A stretch of 64,000 nt of DNA, from contig NZ_JAGDYL010000017.1 in assembly GCF_017565705.1 (NCBI RefSeq), forward strand, positions 27,953 through 91,952. The letters are read 5' to 3'. The notes under the pieces are model-generated. The model saw nothing but the letters and a program-made list of their open reading frames with translations, had not been told where the DNA came from and did no database searches. The position numbers and the translations under genes are program-made. This document shows, one piece after another, positions 52,522 through 62,302 of the stretch (within the stretch, counting starts at the first letter, position 1; every line of letters starts with the position of its first letter). The stretch is from Leucobacter ruminantium. Its GTDB lineage: Bacteria > Actinomycetota > Actinomycetes > Actinomycetales > Microbacteriaceae.

Positions 52522-52869
52522 ATGCAGAAGCTCGACCACGTCGATGCCGCGTCGCTCAAGAGCGACATCCCCGAGTTCCGCGCCGGCGACACCGTCAAGG
52601 TGCACGTGAACATCGTCGAGGGCAACCGCTCGCGCGTCCAGGTGTTCCAGGGCATCGTCATCGCCCGCCACGGCGAGGGCGTCCGCGAGACCTTCACGGT
52701 TCGCAAGATCAGCTTCCAGGTGGGTGTCGAGCGCAAGTTCCCGGTGCACTCGCCCGCGATCGACAAGATCGAGGTCGTGTCCCGCGGCGACGTGCGCCGT
52801 GCGAAGCTCTACTACCTCCGCGGCCTCACCGGCAAGAAGGCCAAGGTCAAGGAGAAGCGCGAGTTCTGA
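52522..52869 (+). CDS. rplS: 50S ribosomal protein L19
   Basis: A 115-residue large-subunit protein at the 30S-50S interface. The sequence shows [21 protein letters not shown] and the C-terminal [12 protein letters not shown] at 52522 follows GAGAGAGACT; an open frame runs 23 codons further upstream but the conserved part and the ribosome site fix the start. rimM and trmD, often next to rplS, are not here. Confidence 0.97.
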   Translation: MQKLDHVDAASLKSDIPEFRAGDTVKVHVNIVEGNRSRVQVFQGIVIARHGEGVRETFTVRKISFQVGVERKFPVHSPAIDKIEVVSRGDVRRAKLYYLRGLTGKKAKVKEKREF

Positions 52870-52912
52870 CTCCGCCCGTTCCGCGGGCAGGTCCCGCCGA
52901 ACCTGTGACGCT

Positions 52913-52947
52913 CTCAGGCTCCCCTCCGTCAGGGATGGGAGCCTGAG
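52913..52947 (+). terminator. Terminator-like hairpin after rplS
   Basis: CTCAGGCTCCC and GGGAGCCTGAG form a perfect 11-bp stem with a 13-nt loop 43 bases after the rplS stop. No T-run follows, as is usual in high-GC Actinobacteria. It separates rplS from the lepB operon. Confidence 0.75.
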
Positions 52948-53012
52948 GTGTCTGCGGCCGCATCCGGCCGCCCGTACGAGCGCGCGTGCGCACCCCTGAG
53001 ACAGGAGCTGTG

Positions 53013-53711
53013 ATGAGTGAAGCCGGAACCCGACGGCGCGGCGGCTTCATCGCCTTCCTCCGCGACCTGGTCATCATCCTGGTCGTCGCGTTCCTGGTCT
53101 CGTTCCTGCTGAAGACCTTCCTCGTGCGCAGCTTCTACATCCCGTCGGTGTCGATGGAGCAGACGCTGAAAGTCAACGACCGCATCCTCGTCAACCAGCT
53201 CGTGCCCGGGGTCGTGCCCGTGCAGCGCGGCGATATCGTGGTCTTCAAGGATCCGGGCGGATGGCTGCACCCGAGCGGTGCTCCCACCCCGACGGGATTC
53301 GAGAAGGTGCTGCAGGCCGTCGGCCTCGCCGCCGACACGAGCAACGACTACGTGGTGAAGCGCGTCATCGGCCTCGGCGGCGACCGTGTCGTGTGCTGCG
53401 ATGCCGAGGGGCGCATCATGGTCAACGGGGTGCCGCTCGACGAGCCCTACATCGTGATCCCCGAGGGCGAGTCTCGCGCATCGGCGATCGACTTCGACGT
53501 CGAGGTTCCCGAGGGATCGATCTGGGTGATGGGCGACAACCGCTATCAGAGCAAGGACTCCCGCTATAACCAGGATCAGCCGGGCAGGGGTTTCGTGCCC
53601 GAGGAGGAGATCGTCGGCCGGGCCTTCGTGCTCAACTGGCCGCTGAGCCGCTTCACCTGGCTGGGGCGGCCCGACGGCACCTTCACGGGGGTCGACCAGG
53701 CGGGTGAGTGA
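53013..53711 (+). CDS. lepB: Signal peptidase I
   Basis: A 232-residue membrane protease that removes signal peptides from exported proteins. One N-terminal membrane helix (about residues 15-37) precedes the catalytic domain. The nucleophile is Ser in I-P-S-V-S-M-E-Q-T-L, the general base Lys in V-V-K-R-V-I-G-L-G-G-D, and M-G-D-N-R closes box E. ATG at 53013 follows AGGAG. The stop lies 8 bp inside rnhB. Confidence 0.96.
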   Translation: MSEAGTRRRGGFIAFLRDLVIILVVAFLVSFLLKTFLVRSFYIPSVSMEQTLKVNDRILVNQLVPGVVPVQRGDIVVFKDPGGWLHPSGAPTPTGFEKVLQAVGLAADTSNDYVVKRVIGLGGDRVVCCDAEGRIMVNGVPLDEPYIVIPEGESRASAIDFDVEVPEGSIWVMGDNRYQSKDSRYNQDQPGRGFVPEEEIVGRAFVLNWPLSRFTWLGRPDGTFTGVDQAGE

Positions 53712-54384
53712 GTCGAAGGACCCGACCCTCGACCTCGAGCGCGAGCTGCTCGAGGCCGGTTACGCCTGCGTGATCGGTGTCGACGAGGTCGGGCGCGGCG
53801 CCATCGCCGGTCCGGTGGCGGTGGGCGTGCACGCCGTGGTCGGGGTCGGAGGAGGCTTCCCGGAGGGGCTGCGCGACTCGAAGCTGCTGAGCGAGAAGCG
53901 CCGTGAGGCGATCGCGCCGCACGTGGAGGCGTGGGGCGCGGGCGGCGTCGGCTACGCGAGCGCCGCAGAGATCGACGAGTTCGGGATCACGGCGATGCTC
54001 GGGGAGGCCGGGCGGCGGGCCCTGCTGGTGCTGCACGCGGCGGGCATCCCGGTCGAGCGCGCGGCGATCATCGTCGACGGCTCGCACGACTGGCTCACCC
54101 CGGCGCTGCGCGCTCCGCTCGACGTGCGCACCCGCGTGGGCGCCGACCGCCTGTGCGCAGGCGTCGCCGCGGCGTCGGTGCGCGCGAAGGTGGCGCGCGA
54201 TGCGATCATGCGCGCCGCCCACGACGCGCACCCCGGCTATGCCTGGGCCTCCAACAAGGGCTACGGGGCCAGGGCCCACTACGACGGCATCGCCGAGTTC
54301 GGGCTGACCGAGCTGCACCGGCGCACCTGGATCGAGCGGGCTGAGAGGCCGCGCGCGATAGGCTGGTCGGGTGAACAGACCTGA
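53704..54384 (+). CDS. rnhB: Ribonuclease HII
   Basis: A 226-residue enzyme that cuts RNA in RNA/DNA hybrids and single misinserted ribonucleotides. [13 protein letters not shown] carries the first two catalytic acids; [15 protein letters not shown] and the V-A-R-D-A-I-M helix follow. The GTG start overlaps lepB by 8 bp and the end overlaps murI by 14 bp. The order lepB-rnhB after rplS is typical for Actinobacteria. Confidence 0.96.
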   Translation: MSESKDPTLDLERELLEAGYACVIGVDEVGRGAIAGPVAVGVHAVVGVGGGFPEGLRDSKLLSEKRREAIAPHVEAWGAGGVGYASAAEIDEFGITAMLGEAGRRALLVLHAAGIPVERAAIIVDGSHDWLTPALRAPLDVRTRVGADRLCAGVAAASVRAKVARDAIMRAAHDAHPGYAWASNKGYGARAHYDGIAEFGLTELHRRTWIERAERPRAIGWSGEQT

Positions 54385-55210
54385 TCCCTCGCCCGAGGCG
54401 CCGATCGGCGTGTTCGACTCGGGCGTCGGCGGTCTCACGGTCGCCCGGGCGATCAGGGATCAGCTGCCGGGGGAGTCGATGATCTACGTCGGCGACACGG
54501 CGCGCACCCCCTACGGTCCCCGCCCGATCGCCGAGGTACGCCGCTTCGCGCTCGAGATCCTCGACGACCTCGTGGCTCAGGGCGTGAAGATGCTCGTGAT
54601 CGCCTGCAACACCGCCTCTGCCGCCGTGCTGCGCGACGCGCGAGAGCGCTACGAGGTGCCCGTCGTCGAGGTGATCGGGCCCACGGTGCGCAGCGCCGCC
54701 GCGATCACCCGCAACGGCCGCGTCGGCCTCATCGGCACCGAGGGCACCATCCAGTCGCGGGCCTACGACGACCTGTTCTCGATGCGCCCGGAGATCACGC
54801 TCACCTCGGCGGCGTGCCCCCGCTTCGTCGAGCTCGTGGAGGCGGGGCGCACGAGCGGCCCCGAGGTGCTGGCGACGGCGGAGCGGTATCTCGCGCCGCT
54901 CGTGGCGCGCGATATCGACACGCTCGTGCTCGGCTGCACCCACTACCCCTTCCTGCGGGGAGCGCTCGGACAGGTCGTGGGCGCCGACGTCGCGCTCGTA
55001 TCGAGCGACATCGAGACCGCGAACGAGGTGTACCGCGTGCTCACCGAGCGCGAACTCCTGCGCCCGACCGGAGCGGGGGAGCCCGTGGTGCGCTACGAGG
55101 CGACGGGTGCCGACACCCGCGGCTTCGTCGATCTCGCGCGCCGCATGCTCGGCATCGGCATCGACGCCGTCGATCGCCTGGAGACCGGCGCGATCCGCCT
55201 GCCGGGCTGA
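54371..55210 (+). CDS. murI: Glutamate racemase
   Basis: A 279-residue cofactor-independent racemase that makes D-glutamate for peptidoglycan. Motifs: [10 protein letters not shown] with the catalytic Asp, A-C-N-T-A-S with Cys one, and G-C-T-H-Y-P-F-L with Cys two and His. GTG at 54371 lies within rnhB. The first residues include D-P-S-P from a motif copy, so the iterated motif was inserted right behind the start codon of an essential gene. Confidence 0.96.
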   Translation: MNRPDPSPEAPIGVFDSGVGGLTVARAIRDQLPGESMIYVGDTARTPYGPRPIAEVRRFALEILDDLVAQGVKMLVIACNTASAAVLRDARERYEVPVVEVIGPTVRSAAAITRNGRVGLIGTEGTIQSRAYDDLFSMRPEITLTSAACPRFVELVEAGRTSGPEVLATAERYLAPLVARDIDTLVLGCTHYPFLRGALGQVVGADVALVSSDIETANEVYRVLTERELLRPTGAGEPVVRYEATGADTRGFVDLARRMLGIGIDAVDRLETGAIRLPG

Positions 55211-55287
55211 CCGCGCCGCCGACCCGACCGTCGGGCGATGAACGCAGCGCGATGACCCGCCCGATGACCACCGAAAGAGGAGACGAG

Positions 55288-56028
55288 ATGATCGACCCCA
55301 CCCGCGCCGACGGGCGCACGCCCGAGCAACTGCGCCCGGTCATGATCGAACGCGGCTGGAGCGCGCAGGCCGAGGGCAGCGCTCTCATCTCGTTCGGCGC
55401 CACGCGCGTGCTCTGCACGGCATCGTTCACGCCCGGTGTGCCGCGCTGGCTGATGGGCAAGGGCACGGGCTGGGTCACTGCGGAGTACTCGATGCTGCCG
55501 CGCTCGACGAACGAGCGCATGCAGCGCGAGTCGATCAAGGGCAAGGTGGGCGGTCGCACACACGAGATCTCGCGGCTGATCGGTCGGAGCCTCCGCGCCG
55601 TCATCGACACGAAGGCGCTCGGGGAGAACACCCTCGTGCTCGACTGCGATGTGCTGCAAGCCGACGGCGGCACCAGGACGGCCTCGATCACCGGCGCCTA
55701 CGTCGCGCTGGCCGACGCGATCGAGTGGGCTCGGGACGAAGGTCATATCGGCAGGAAGGCGCAGCCGCTGAAGGACAGCGTCGCCGCCGTGTCGGTCGGC
55801 ATCGTCGGCGGCACGCCCATGACAGACCTCGCCTACGTCGAGGATTCGAGGGCCGAGACCGACATGAATGTGGTCGTCACGGGCTCGGGCGACTTCGTGG
55901 AGGTGCAGGGCACCGCCGAGGGCGCGCCGTTCTGCCGTGACGAGCTCGACGCGCTGCTCGACCTGGCGCTGGGCTCGGCCGCAGAGCTGCGCGAGATCCA
56001 GCGTGCGGCGCTGGGAGGCGCGCGATGA
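55288..56028 (+). CDS. rph: Ribonuclease PH
   Basis: A 246-residue phosphorolytic 3'-5' exoribonuclease for tRNA 3' ends. [12 protein letters not shown] at the N-terminus, [10 protein letters not shown] and [14 protein letters not shown] are the family signatures. ATG at 55288 has AGGAG 8 bases upstream; two earlier in-frame ATG codons lack one. The end overlaps rdgB by 4 bp. Confidence 0.96.
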   Translation: MIDPTRADGRTPEQLRPVMIERGWSAQAEGSALISFGATRVLCTASFTPGVPRWLMGKGTGWVTAEYSMLPRSTNERMQRESIKGKVGGRTHEISRLIGRSLRAVIDTKALGENTLVLDCDVLQADGGTRTASITGAYVALADAIEWARDEGHIGRKAQPLKDSVAAVSVGIVGGTPMTDLAYVEDSRAETDMNVVVTGSGDFVEVQGTAEGAPFCRDELDALLDLALGSAAELREIQRAALGGAR

Positions 56029-56654
56029 CTGCGGGCGGCGGGTCGGGCCTGCAGAGCGCGGCACCGGTGCGGGTCGTGCTCGCATCGCACAACGCGCACA
56101 AGCTCGAGGAGCTGCGGCGCATCCTCGGTCCGCTGATCCCGGGAGTCGAGCTCATCGGCTATGACGGCCCGGAGCCCGTCGAGAACGGTCTGAGCTTCGA
56201 GGAGAACGCGCTCATCAAGGCGCGCGCCGCCGCGGCTCACACGGGACTGCCCGCGATCGCCGACGACTCCGGCATCGCAGTCGACGTGCTGGGAGGCAGC
56301 CCGGGCATCTTCTCGGCGCGCTGGGGAGGCCCCGCCCGCGACGACCGCGCGAACGTCGACCTGCTGCTGTGGCAGCTCACCGACGTCGCGGACGCGCACC
56401 GCGCCGGGAGCTTCGTGTGCGCAGCGGCGCTCGCGCTCCCGGACGGAGACGAGATCGCGGTGCGGGGTGTCTGGGAGGGCCGCATCCTCCGCGAGCCCCG
56501 CGGGGCGGGCGGCTTCGGCTACGACCCCGTGTTCCAGCCGACGGGGGAGACGCGCTCGGCCGCGGAGCTCACGGCCGCGGAGAAGGATGCCGCTTCGCAC
56601 CGCACGCGGGCCTTCACGGCCCTCGCGCCCGAGATCCTGGCGCGCGTAGTCTGA
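56025..56654 (+). CDS. rdgB: XTP/dITP diphosphatase (HAM1/RdgB)
   Basis: A 209-residue pyrophosphatase that removes deaminated purine nucleotides from the pool. It has [29 protein letters not shown] and G-F-G-Y-D-P-V-F, and the final S-H-R-T-R-A. It has about 12 extra N-terminal residues before the first strand. The rph-rdgB pair is a conserved bacterial neighbourhood. Confidence 0.95.
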   Translation: MTAGGGSGLQSAAPVRVVLASHNAHKLEELRRILGPLIPGVELIGYDGPEPVENGLSFEENALIKARAAAAHTGLPAIADDSGIAVDVLGGSPGIFSARWGGPARDDRANVDLLLWQLTDVADAHRAGSFVCAAALALPDGDEIAVRGVWEGRILREPRGAGGFGYDPVFQPTGETRSAAELTAAEKDAASHRTRAFTALAPEILARVV

Positions 56655-56684
56655 GTTCCGAACTCCTCCGACCGCATTGACGCC

Positions 56685-56744
56685 CTCGAAGGGCGGGAGA
56701 TCGGGCCGAGAGGAGGGAAACGCACCGGTTTTCCGCCCCTCGAC
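56685..56744. repeat. 60-bp intergenic repeat, copy B
   Basis: The unit has the same ends as copy A (CTCGAAGGGCG at 56685-56695, CGCCCCTCGAC at 56734-56744) and the same 60-bp length, while the inner part is only partly similar. It lies between rdgB and the aminotransferase fusion gene. Confidence 0.6.
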
Positions 56745-56795
56745 GGGGTCGGGGTACGAGTCGATGAGTGATGAGCCTATGAGAACGGAGACACT

Positions 56796-59774
56796 GTGAC
56801 GGAGCAGAACGCGGGCGGCCTGGTCCGCCCCGAGGTGTCGGAGGCCGATGCGGCCGTCATCGCCCTGGAACTCTACGGTATCGAGGCGGTGGCGAGCGAG
56901 CTCGGGAGCAACCAGGACCGCAACTTCGTGCTGCTGGAGGCCGATGGCACGCGCAGCGTGCTGCGCGTCGACAATCCCGTGTTCGGAGACTCGGCGCGCG
57001 ATGCCCAGCATGCGGCGCTCGACGCCTACCGTGCCGCCGGCCTCGAGGTGCCGGCCGTGCTGCCCGGACTCGACGGCGAGCTCACCCAGCGCTGGCACGG
57101 CCTCGCCGTGCGCCGCAGCGAGTTCGCGAACGGAGCTCCGCTCGTGGACGCGGGTTACCTCGCACCCGTGGTGCTCGAGGAGTTCGGGGCCCTCGCAGCC
57201 GAATCGGTGCTCGCGCTGGCGGGGCTCTCGCACGCGGGTCTCGCCCGCGAGAACGCCTGGGACATGCGCGTGGCCTACGACGAGACGGTGCGTCTCGCAC
57301 CCGCCATCGCCGATGACTCGTTGCGCGAACGGGTGCTCGCAGCCGCGCAGGAGGCCCACGAGGCGCTCGCCTCGGTCGCCGGTGCGCTGCCCGTGCAGGC
57401 GATCCACGGAGACCTCACCGACGACAACGTCATGGGGAGGCCCGGCGATGACGCGCGACTGCACCCGCGCGTGATCATCGACCTCGGCGACATCGGCTAC
57501 GGCTGGCGCGTCGCGGAGCTCGCGGTCACGGCCTCGTCGATGCTGCACCACGAGCCAGGTCGGCCGCTGCGCGTGCTCGACGCGATCGGCGCCTTCCACC
57601 TGCGCGCGCCGCTGAGCCCGGCCGAGGCACGAGCCGTCTGGCCGCTGATCGTGCTGCGCGCCGCGCTGCTCGTGGCGAGCGGATGGCGGCAGCTCGAGAT
57701 CGACGGCGGCAACGACTACGCGCGCGAGCGCGTGGCGGGGGAGCAGTGGATCTTCGACTCGGCGACCGATATCCCGCTCACGGTCGCGACGGAGGCCGTG
57801 CTCGCGCGGCTCGGTTTCGAGGGACGGCCGCACCGCGATGGTCTCGAGCTCGTCGCCTTGCCCTGGGCGCCCGCCGGCGTCGATCAGATGCGCGGCCTGC
57901 TGCCGGGGCTCGGCGGCCCGGTCGAGGTGCTCGATCCCGGTGTCGAGTCGGAGGCGCTCGCGTCGGGTGCCTGGCTCTCGACGGATGCGGAGAGCGGCCT
58001 CATCGCGGCGGCCATCGGTCGAGGCGCGGCCGCCGCCGTGCTGCCGTACGGGGTCTACCGCCTCACCCGAACGAGCGTCGACTCCGTCGACGCGGCGGAG
58101 ACGTGGCCCGCGGATCTCGAGGCGTGGGTCGGCGCGGGAGACGCACTCGAGGTGCGCTCGCCCGTCGCGGGCACGGTGCTCGCCGTGGGGCCCAGCACGG
58201 TCGTGCTCTCGCTCGGCGGCTGGCACCTCGGCGTCAGCGGGATCCGTACCGGGGTGGTAGCCGGCCAGCAGATCGTGCCGGGCGCGCGCCTCGGGGAGCT
58301 CCCCGAGGCGGAGCGGCCTCGCCCGATCGCCGTCGGGCTCAGGCGGCCCGACGCGCTGCCGCTCACCGAGGAGGGGCTCGGGCGGGCACAGCTCGTCGAA
58401 CCCGATCGGGTCCCGGCCTGGAGGCGCCTGGCGCCGGATCCCTCGCCCCTCCTGGGCCTCACCCCGACCGGGCAGCGCGACGAATCGGCCGATGAGCAGC
58501 TGCGTCGCGAGCGGATCTTCGCGAGCGCGCAGGAGCGCTACTACGAGCGGCCCATGCAGATCGAGCGCGGGTGGCGGCACCACCTCGTCGACACCACGGG
58601 GCGCAGCTACATCGACATGGTCAACAACGTCGCGGGTCTCGGGCACGGGCACCCGGGGGTGGCCGACGCGGTGAACCGTCAGATCCGCATCCTCAACACG
58701 AACTCCCGCTTCCTCTACCGCGAGCTCGCCGAGTACAGCGAGCGACTGCTCGCGAAGCTGCCGGCCGGCTCGGGGCTCGACACCGTGCTGCTCGTGAACA
58801 GCGGCTCCGAGGCCGTCGATCTGGCGCTGCGGCTCGCGCAGGCCGCGACCGGACGCAAGACCGTCGTCGCGCTGCGCGAGGCCTACCACGGTTGGACCAT
58901 GGCCAGCGATGCCGTCACCACGAGCGCCTACGACAACCCCTACGCGCTCGAGAACCGACCCGACTGGATTTACGTGGCCGACGTGCCCAACCGGTTCCGC
59001 GGCACCTATCGCGGCGAGGGAACGGGCCCGGCCTACGCCGCCGATCTCGGGAACGACCTCGCGATGCTCGCGGCGGAGGGGCGCGAGGTCGCGGGCTTCA
59101 TCTGCGAGTCGGTGCTCGGCAACGCGGGCGGCGTGCTGCTGCCCGACGGCTATCTCTCCGATGTCTATGCACGCGTGCGCGCCGCGGGCGGGCTGTGCAT
59201 CGCCGACGAGGTGCAGGTGGGCTTCGGGCGCATGGGCTCGAGCTTCTGGGGCTTCGAGCAGTCGGGCGTCGTGCCCGACATCGTCACGATCGCGAAGCCC
59301 ATGGGCAACGGCTTCCCGATCGGCGGCGTCGTCACCTCGAAGCGCGTGGCGGACGCCCTCGCCTCGCAGGGCCAGTTCTTCTCCTCGGCGGGCGGCAACC
59401 CGCTCTCGTGCCGGGTGGGGATCGCGGTGCTCGACGCGATGGAGCAGGAGGGGCTGCAGGAGAACGCGCGCGTCGTCGGCGCGCGCCTCGCCGCGGGTTT
59501 CCGGGCGCTCGCCGAGAAGCATTCGATCGTCGGCCCGGTGCACGGCGAGGGGCTCTACCTCGGCGTGGAGCTGGTGAGGGATCGCGCGACCATGGAGCCC
59601 GCGAGCGCCGAGGCGGCGGCGATCTGCGAGCGGCTGCGCGAACTCGGGGTGATCGTGCTCACGACTTCCGAGCGTTCGAACGTGCTCAAGGTGAAGCCGC
59701 CGTTGTGTCTTACTGCGCAGAGCGCCGACTTCGTCGTGGCGCAGCTCGACCGTGTGCTGAGCACCGGCTGGTAG
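56796..59774 (+). CDS. Phosphotransferase (APH) / degenerate M23-like / class III aminotransferase fusion
   Basis: A 992-residue three-domain protein. Residues 1-330 are an aminoglycoside-phosphotransferase-like kinase with catalytic I-H-G-D-L-T-D-D-N (about residue 204) and the metal-binding I-I-D-L-G-D-I-G. Residues about 440-505 are a short beta domain (V-R-S-P-V-A-G-T-V and G-G-W-H-L-G-V-S) like the M23/lipoyl-type middle domain of such fusions. From about 575 it is a class III aminotransferase with N-S-G-S-E-A, A-Y-H-G-W-T and PLP Lys834 in A-K-P-M-G-N-G-F, closest in type to ethanolamine-phosphate phospho-lyase. Kinase plus lyase suggests catabolism of an amino alcohol. Confidence 0.88.
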   Translation: MTEQNAGGLVRPEVSEADAAVIALELYGIEAVASELGSNQDRNFVLLEADGTRSVLRVDNPVFGDSARDAQHAALDAYRAAGLEVPAVLPGLDGELTQRWHGLAVRRSEFANGAPLVDAGYLAPVVLEEFGALAAESVLALAGLSHAGLARENAWDMRVAYDETVRLAPAIADDSLRERVLAAAQEAHEALASVAGALPVQAIHGDLTDDNVMGRPGDDARLHPRVIIDLGDIGYGWRVAELAVTASSMLHHEPGRPLRVLDAIGAFHLRAPLSPAEARAVWPLIVLRAALLVASGWRQLEIDGGNDYARERVAGEQWIFDSATDIPLTVATEAVLARLGFEGRPHRDGLELVALPWAPAGVDQMRGLLPGLGGPVEVLDPGVESEALASGAWLSTDAESGLIAAAIGRGAAAAVLPYGVYRLTRTSVDSVDAAETWPADLEAWVGAGDALEVRSPVAGTVLAVGPSTVVLSLGGWHLGVSGIRTGVVAGQQIVPGARLGELPEAERPRPIAVGLRRPDALPLTEEGLGRAQLVEPDRVPAWRRLAPDPSPLLGLTPTGQRDESADEQLRRERIFASAQERYYERPMQIERGWRHHLVDTTGRSYIDMVNNVAGLGHGHPGVADAVNRQIRILNTNSRFLYRELAEYSERLLAKLPAGSGLDTVLLVNSGSEAVDLALRLAQAATGRKTVVALREAYHGWTMASDAVTTSAYDNPYALENRPDWIYVADVPNRFRGTYRGEGTGPAYAADLGNDLAMLAAEGREVAGFICESVLGNAGGVLLPDGYLSDVYARVRAAGGLCIADEVQVGFGRMGSSFWGFEQSGVVPDIVTIAKPMGNGFPIGGVVTSKRVADALASQGQFFSSAGGNPLSCRVGIAVLDAMEQEGLQENARVVGARLAAGFRALAEKHSIVGPVHGEGLYLGVELVRDRATMEPASAEAAAICERLRELGVIVLTTSERSNVLKVKPPLCLTAQSADFVVAQLDRVLSTGW

Positions 59775-59928
59775 GGCCGGGCCGGCAGGGCCGGCAATGC
59801 CCGAGAATCCCTCGCCCAGCCTCGCCCCCGCCCGGTCGTCACCGTGCATGCCCCATGCGGCATACCCGATACGCCGCCGCGGCACCAGCCCCTTCGCGAG
59901 GCCCGAGCGGCGCGGCTATGGTGATGGG

Positions 59929-60978
59929 ATGGGAAAGAACGAGGAGAGGCAGACGAAGGAGAAGGGCGCAGCCGCCGCGCTCGTGCAACGGCTCATCGCC
60001 CGCGCGCTCGAACTCCGCATCGTGCGCGCGTACCTCCTGTACGCCGAGCATCGAGGAGCGATGCTCGCGGACAGCATCACCTACCGCGCGCTGTTCAGCG
60101 TCTTCGCCGGTGTGCTGCTCGGCTTCTCGATCGCGGCGCTCTGGCTGAGCGGCAACCCCGACGCCATGAGCGCGCTGATGGATGCGCTCGGAGCCGTCAT
60201 CCCCGGCATCGGCGATCTCGTCGACCCCGCGAGCATCGACGCGCCCGTCGGGTTCAGCCTCGTGGGCGTCGTCTCGCTCGCCGGTCTCGTGGGCGCCGCG
60301 ATCAGCGCCATCGGCAGCCTCCGCGCGGCGCTGCGCGTGCTCGCCGACGAGTTCACCGACGACGCGTTCTTCCTGTGGGTGCTGCTGCGCAACCTGCTCG
60401 TCGGCATCGGCTTCGGCGGACTGCTCGTCGCCGCCGCGGCCGCGAGCTTCCTCGGCTCGCTCGGCATCGGAACGGTCGCCGGGTGGTTCGGTCTCTCGGA
60501 GAGCAGCGGGGTCGCGCAGACGGCGGTGCGCGCCTTCGGCATTCTCGCGGTGTTCGCGATCGACGCGCTCGCGATCGCCCTCGTCTTCCGGTTGCTCTCG
60601 GGAGTGCGCGCGCCTGCGCGAACCCTGTGGGCCGGCGCCGTTCTCGGAGGCATCGGTCTGACGGTGCTGCAGGAGCTGTCGGGCCTCTTCGTGCGAGGCG
60701 CCACCTCGAATCCCCTGCTCGCGACCTTCGCGTCGCTCATCGCGTTGCTGCTCTGGTTCAACCTCTCGGCGCAGGTCATCCTGATCGCCTCCTGCTACAT
60801 CATCACGGGGGCTGCCGAGGCCGAGGACCGGCTGAGGGCGCGCTACGGCGCGTCGACCCTGGCGCAGCGGCGCAGGCAGCGCGCCGAGGAGCGCCTGCGG
60901 GCGGCGACCGACGAACTGCGGGCTGCGCAGGAGGCGGAACGCGAGGAGCGCGAGGGGAAGGCCGAGCAGGAGAGCTGA
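59929..60978 (+). CDS. YihY/BrkB-family membrane protein
   Basis: A 349-residue protein with about six membrane segments. D-S-I-T-Y-R-A-L-F-S-V-F-A and the final L-L-W-F-N-L-S-A-Q-V-I-L-I are the family pattern (Y-x-A-x-F, W-x-x-x-x-A-x-x). About 70 residues at the C-terminus are highly charged (R-R-R-Q-R-A-E-E-R-L) and likely a cytoplasmic coiled coil. Function is not established, probably in envelope or transport. ATG at 59929 was selected as the first in frame; no strong ribosome site is seen. Confidence 0.85.
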   Translation: MGKNEERQTKEKGAAAALVQRLIARALELRIVRAYLLYAEHRGAMLADSITYRALFSVFAGVLLGFSIAALWLSGNPDAMSALMDALGAVIPGIGDLVDPASIDAPVGFSLVGVVSLAGLVGAAISAIGSLRAALRVLADEFTDDAFFLWVLLRNLLVGIGFGGLLVAAAAASFLGSLGIGTVAGWFGLSESSGVAQTAVRAFGILAVFAIDALAIALVFRLLSGVRAPARTLWAGAVLGGIGLTVLQELSGLFVRGATSNPLLATFASLIALLLWFNLSAQVILIASCYIITGAAEAEDRLRARYGASTLAQRRRQRAEERLRAATDELRAAQEAEREEREGKAEQES

Positions 60979-61084
60979 CGCTCCGCATTCGGCTTGTCGG
61001 GCGTGCGAAACAATGGGCCGAAGCGCCGGAAGTGTCGCCCGGGGGCGACTGCCGATCTCCGGTGTGCGGACCTACCATGTCACC

Positions 61085-62302
61085 ATGACGTGCGAAACCA
61101 CTCGGGTTGCATCTCACGCTTCGCCGGCTGCGGGTGAGACCGTGCGACCGGCGCGGTGGATCCTCGACGTGCTCCTGGGCATCGGCGTCACGCTCGTCGT
61201 GTCGCTGTTCATCGCGGCCGACATCCAGGGAAGCGATCCCGACGCCTGGGCCTACCTCTGGGCCGTCGGTCTGGGCGGGGTGATGCTGGTGCGCCGCCGC
61301 TATCCCGTGATCGTGCTCCTCCTGTCGGCCGGCGCCGTGATCTCCTACTATGCCGCGGGCTACCCCGCCATCGGGGTGGCGGTCCCGCTCGCCGCCGCGG
61401 TGTTCTCGGCCGCGGAGCAGGGCCGCATCGTGGCTTCGATCGTGACCGCCATCGCAGTGCTCGGCATCTCGGTCTCCTACCGCCTCGTCGAGGGGCAGGA
61501 TCCATCGGTCGTCGTCGGGTACGAGCTCCCGGGCCATGCCCTGCTGCTCGCCGCCGCGATCGCGCTCGGAGACGGCGTCCGCGCTCGCCGCGAGCTGCGC
61601 AGACGGGCTGCGGAGATCGGAGAGTTGACCGCCGAGCGCTCCGCGCGGGAGGCCGAGCAGCGCGCCATGGCGGAGCGCCTGGCCATCGCCCGTGAACTGC
61701 ACGACTCCGTCGGCCACGCGCTCACCGTCGTGGCGCTGCATGCGCAGACCGCCGAGGAGGCGCTGAGCTCCGGCGAGACCGTCGCCCGGGATGAATGCGA
61801 AGCCCGAGAAGCTGTGCGGGTGATCGCGACGACGACCTCCACGTCGTTCGAGGACCTGCGCCGCACCGTCGCGAGCCTCCGTCGAGAGGATCCCGGGTCG
61901 CGGACGCCTCTGCGCATCACCGACCTGGAGTCCGCGATCCTGCCGGCCAGAAGAGCCGGGCTCGAGGTCGTGACCTCGGTATCCGTGGTCTCTCCGCTCC
62001 CGCCGATGCTGGAGGCGGCGACCTACCGGATCGTGCAGGAGGCCATCACGAACGTGGTGCGTCACGCCGATGCCTCCCGGGTGGATGTCGATATCAGGGA
62101 GAATGCGGATTTCCTTCGCGTCTCGGTCGTGAACGACGGGCGCGTCTTCCCGGATCGCTCGCCGAGCACCGGTGAGGCGAAGGGCCGCGGCCTGTCCGGA
62201 ATGCGCGAACGCGCGCTGCTGCTCGGGGGCACTTTCTCCGCTGGTCCCGATGGGGCCGGATTCGCCGTGCGCGCATCGATACCGCTGGAGGCGGGAGCAT
62301 GA
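61085..62302 (+). CDS. Sensor histidine kinase (HisKA_3 type)
   Basis: A 405-residue kinase with about five N-terminal membrane helices (to residue 165) and no large external domain. A coiled segment leads to the phosphoacceptor His206 in A-R-E-L-H-D-S-V-G-H; the ATPase domain has E-A-I-T-N-V-V-R-H-A and G-L-S-G-M-R-E-R. ATG at 61085 was chosen. The end overlaps the regulator start by 4 bp. Confidence 0.92.
   Translation: MTCETTRVASHASPAAGETVRPARWILDVLLGIGVTLVVSLFIAADIQGSDPDAWAYLWAVGLGGVMLVRRRYPVIVLLLSAGAVISYYAAGYPAIGVAVPLAAAVFSAAEQGRIVASIVTAIAVLGISVSYRLVEGQDPSVVVGYELPGHALLLAAAIALGDGVRARRELRRRAAEIGELTAERSAREAEQRAMAERLAIARELHDSVGHALTVVALHAQTAEEALSSGETVARDECEAREAVRVIATTTSTSFEDLRRTVASLRREDPGSRTPLRITDLESAILPARRAGLEVVTSVSVVSPLPPMLEAATYRIVQEAITNVVRHADASRVDVDIRENADFLRVSVVNDGRVFPDRSPSTGEAKGRGLSGMRERALLLGGTFSAGPDGAGFAVRASIPLEAGA

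Noticed and set aside
55833..59885. 1350-codon open frame on the minus strand
   Set aside because: It lies opposite rph, rdgB and the aminotransferase fusion, has no recognisable domain and shows the composition of an antisense frame.
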